Below the pieces are notes generated by a model. That model saw only the letters and a program-made list of their open reading frames with translations, did no database searches and was not told where the DNA came from. A stretch of DNA of 64,000 nt, from the NCBI GenBank assembly GCA_019752045.1, contig JAIEMP010000003.1:310001-374000 (forward strand), written 5' to 3'. Below, piece by piece: positions 63,536 through 64,000 of the stretch (the stretch's first letter is position 1; every line of letters starts with the position of its first letter). The DNA is from Chitinophagaceae bacterium. GTDB taxonomy: Bacteria; Bacteroidota; Bacteroidia; Chitinophagales; Chitinophagaceae. A program made the position numbers and the translations under genes.

Positions 63536-64000
63536 ATGCCGAGCGTAAGGGGTTTGCATGTAGTGTTGGTAAAACCGGTTTTATTTAATACAGCAACAAA
63601 TTGTTTTCCTTCAGGAAATGCTTTGATGCTGTTGTTCAGATATTGGTATGCTTTTTTGTTACTCACCGTACCGGCAATTCGTGGGGTAATAAAACCAATG
63701 TACAAATTGCAGAGTTGTCTGAATCCCGGGATCAATGGTTTTGAAAATTCCAGCACCACCAATCTTCCTCCCGGCTTCAGTACACGGTGAATTTCGCTTA
63801 AGCCTTTTTCAAGGTTTTCGAAATTGCGTACACCAAAAGCTACCGTTACAGCATCAAACGTGGCATCTGGAAAGTTTATTGTTTCACTGTCGCCGCTTTT
63901 GAGCTCAATCACGGTCTCTAAGCCTTTGGCACTCACCTTCACCCGGCCACCTTCCAGCATTTTTTCACTGATGTCAATGCCAATAATTTTTTCAGGTTGA
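63508..64000 (-). CDS. ubiE: Demethylmenaquinone methyltransferase, 5' end outside window
   Basis: The C-terminal part of UbiE/MenG, the S-adenosylmethionine-dependent methyltransferase that makes menaquinone. The visible part starts PEKIIGIDISEKML (end of motif I) and includes DAVTVAFGVRNFENLEKGL, GGRLVVLEFSKP and YQYLNNSIKAFPEG. The frame is open to the window edge, so the N-terminus lies beyond it. The last 28 bases overlap porT. Confidence 0.92.
   Translation of the reverse strand, partial: QPEKIIGIDISEKMLEGGRVKVSAKGLETVIELKSGDSETINFPDATFDAVTVAFGVRNFENLEKGLSEIHRVLKPGGRLVVLEFSKPLIPGFRQLCNLYIGFITPRIAGTVSNKKAYQYLNNSIKAFPEGKQFVAVLNKTGFTNTTCKPLTLGICSIYCGDK

Noticed and set aside
1-64000. tRNA and rRNA genes
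   Set aside because: I looked through the intergenic gaps for T-loop (GTTCGAATC-like) sequences and rRNA blocks and found none that fold convincingly.

Overview
The window looks like a chromosomal segment of a Bacteroidota bacterium, most likely Chitinophagaceae. The evidence is moderate A+T content, several secreted proteins ending in type IX secretion (T9SS) sorting domains, a PorT-like gene overlapping the end of ubiE/menG, the ftsX - DUF3098 - uppP gene order, a UMF1-type MFS transporter, TonB receptors with N-terminal carboxypeptidase-regulatory domains, mostly weak Shine-Dalgarno sequences, and promoters of the Bacteroidota TTTG-N18-20-TAnnTTTG type. I found no rRNA, tRNA, CRISPR array or prophage.

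Layout. 1-13 kb: a PhoD-like phosphatase, a YcxB-like protein, two large T9SS cargo proteins, a TonB receptor with small membrane and periplasmic genes, then a membrane-protein / winged-helix / ABC-2 exporter cluster and a LolA-like protein. 13-27 kb: housekeeping genes (pdxA, rsmA, a 2-hydroxyacid dehydrogenase, greA with a terminator-like hairpin in its leader, a HIT protein, ruvC, uppP, DUF3098) with another T9SS protein and membrane genes between them. 27-33 kb: ftsX, then leuS, which is enlarged by several in-frame repeat insertions including a complete DUF559 endonuclease domain bounded by inverted repeats, followed by an array of REP-like hairpins and a REP-associated tyrosine transposase (RAYT). 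33-45 kb: a lipoprotein, a tricorn-like S41 protease, an M23 peptidase, ruvB, TerC, pyrD (carrying an in-frame heptanucleotide array), a decayed toxin-antitoxin pair and a thiolase. 45-64 kb: a DUF1800/DUF1501 pair with a TonB receptor, an ABC exporter, a family 25 glycosyltransferase, YifB, a MutS-like ATPase, dihydroorotase (also carrying an in-frame palindrome), a Wzi/RemB-like outer-membrane protein, PorT and the 3' part of ubiE/menG.

How the parts fit. Most genes serve core functions: translation (leuS, rsmA), recombination (ruvB, ruvC), envelope biogenesis (uppP, ftsX), pyrimidine synthesis (pyrD, dihydroorotase) and menaquinone synthesis. PorT helps export the T9SS cargo proteins. The most unusual layer is repeat biology: at least four families of short palindromes or 7-bp tandem repeats have entered conserved genes without breaking the frame. 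leuS is the clear hotspot, beside a RAYT locus and with an endonuclease domain fused into its editing region.
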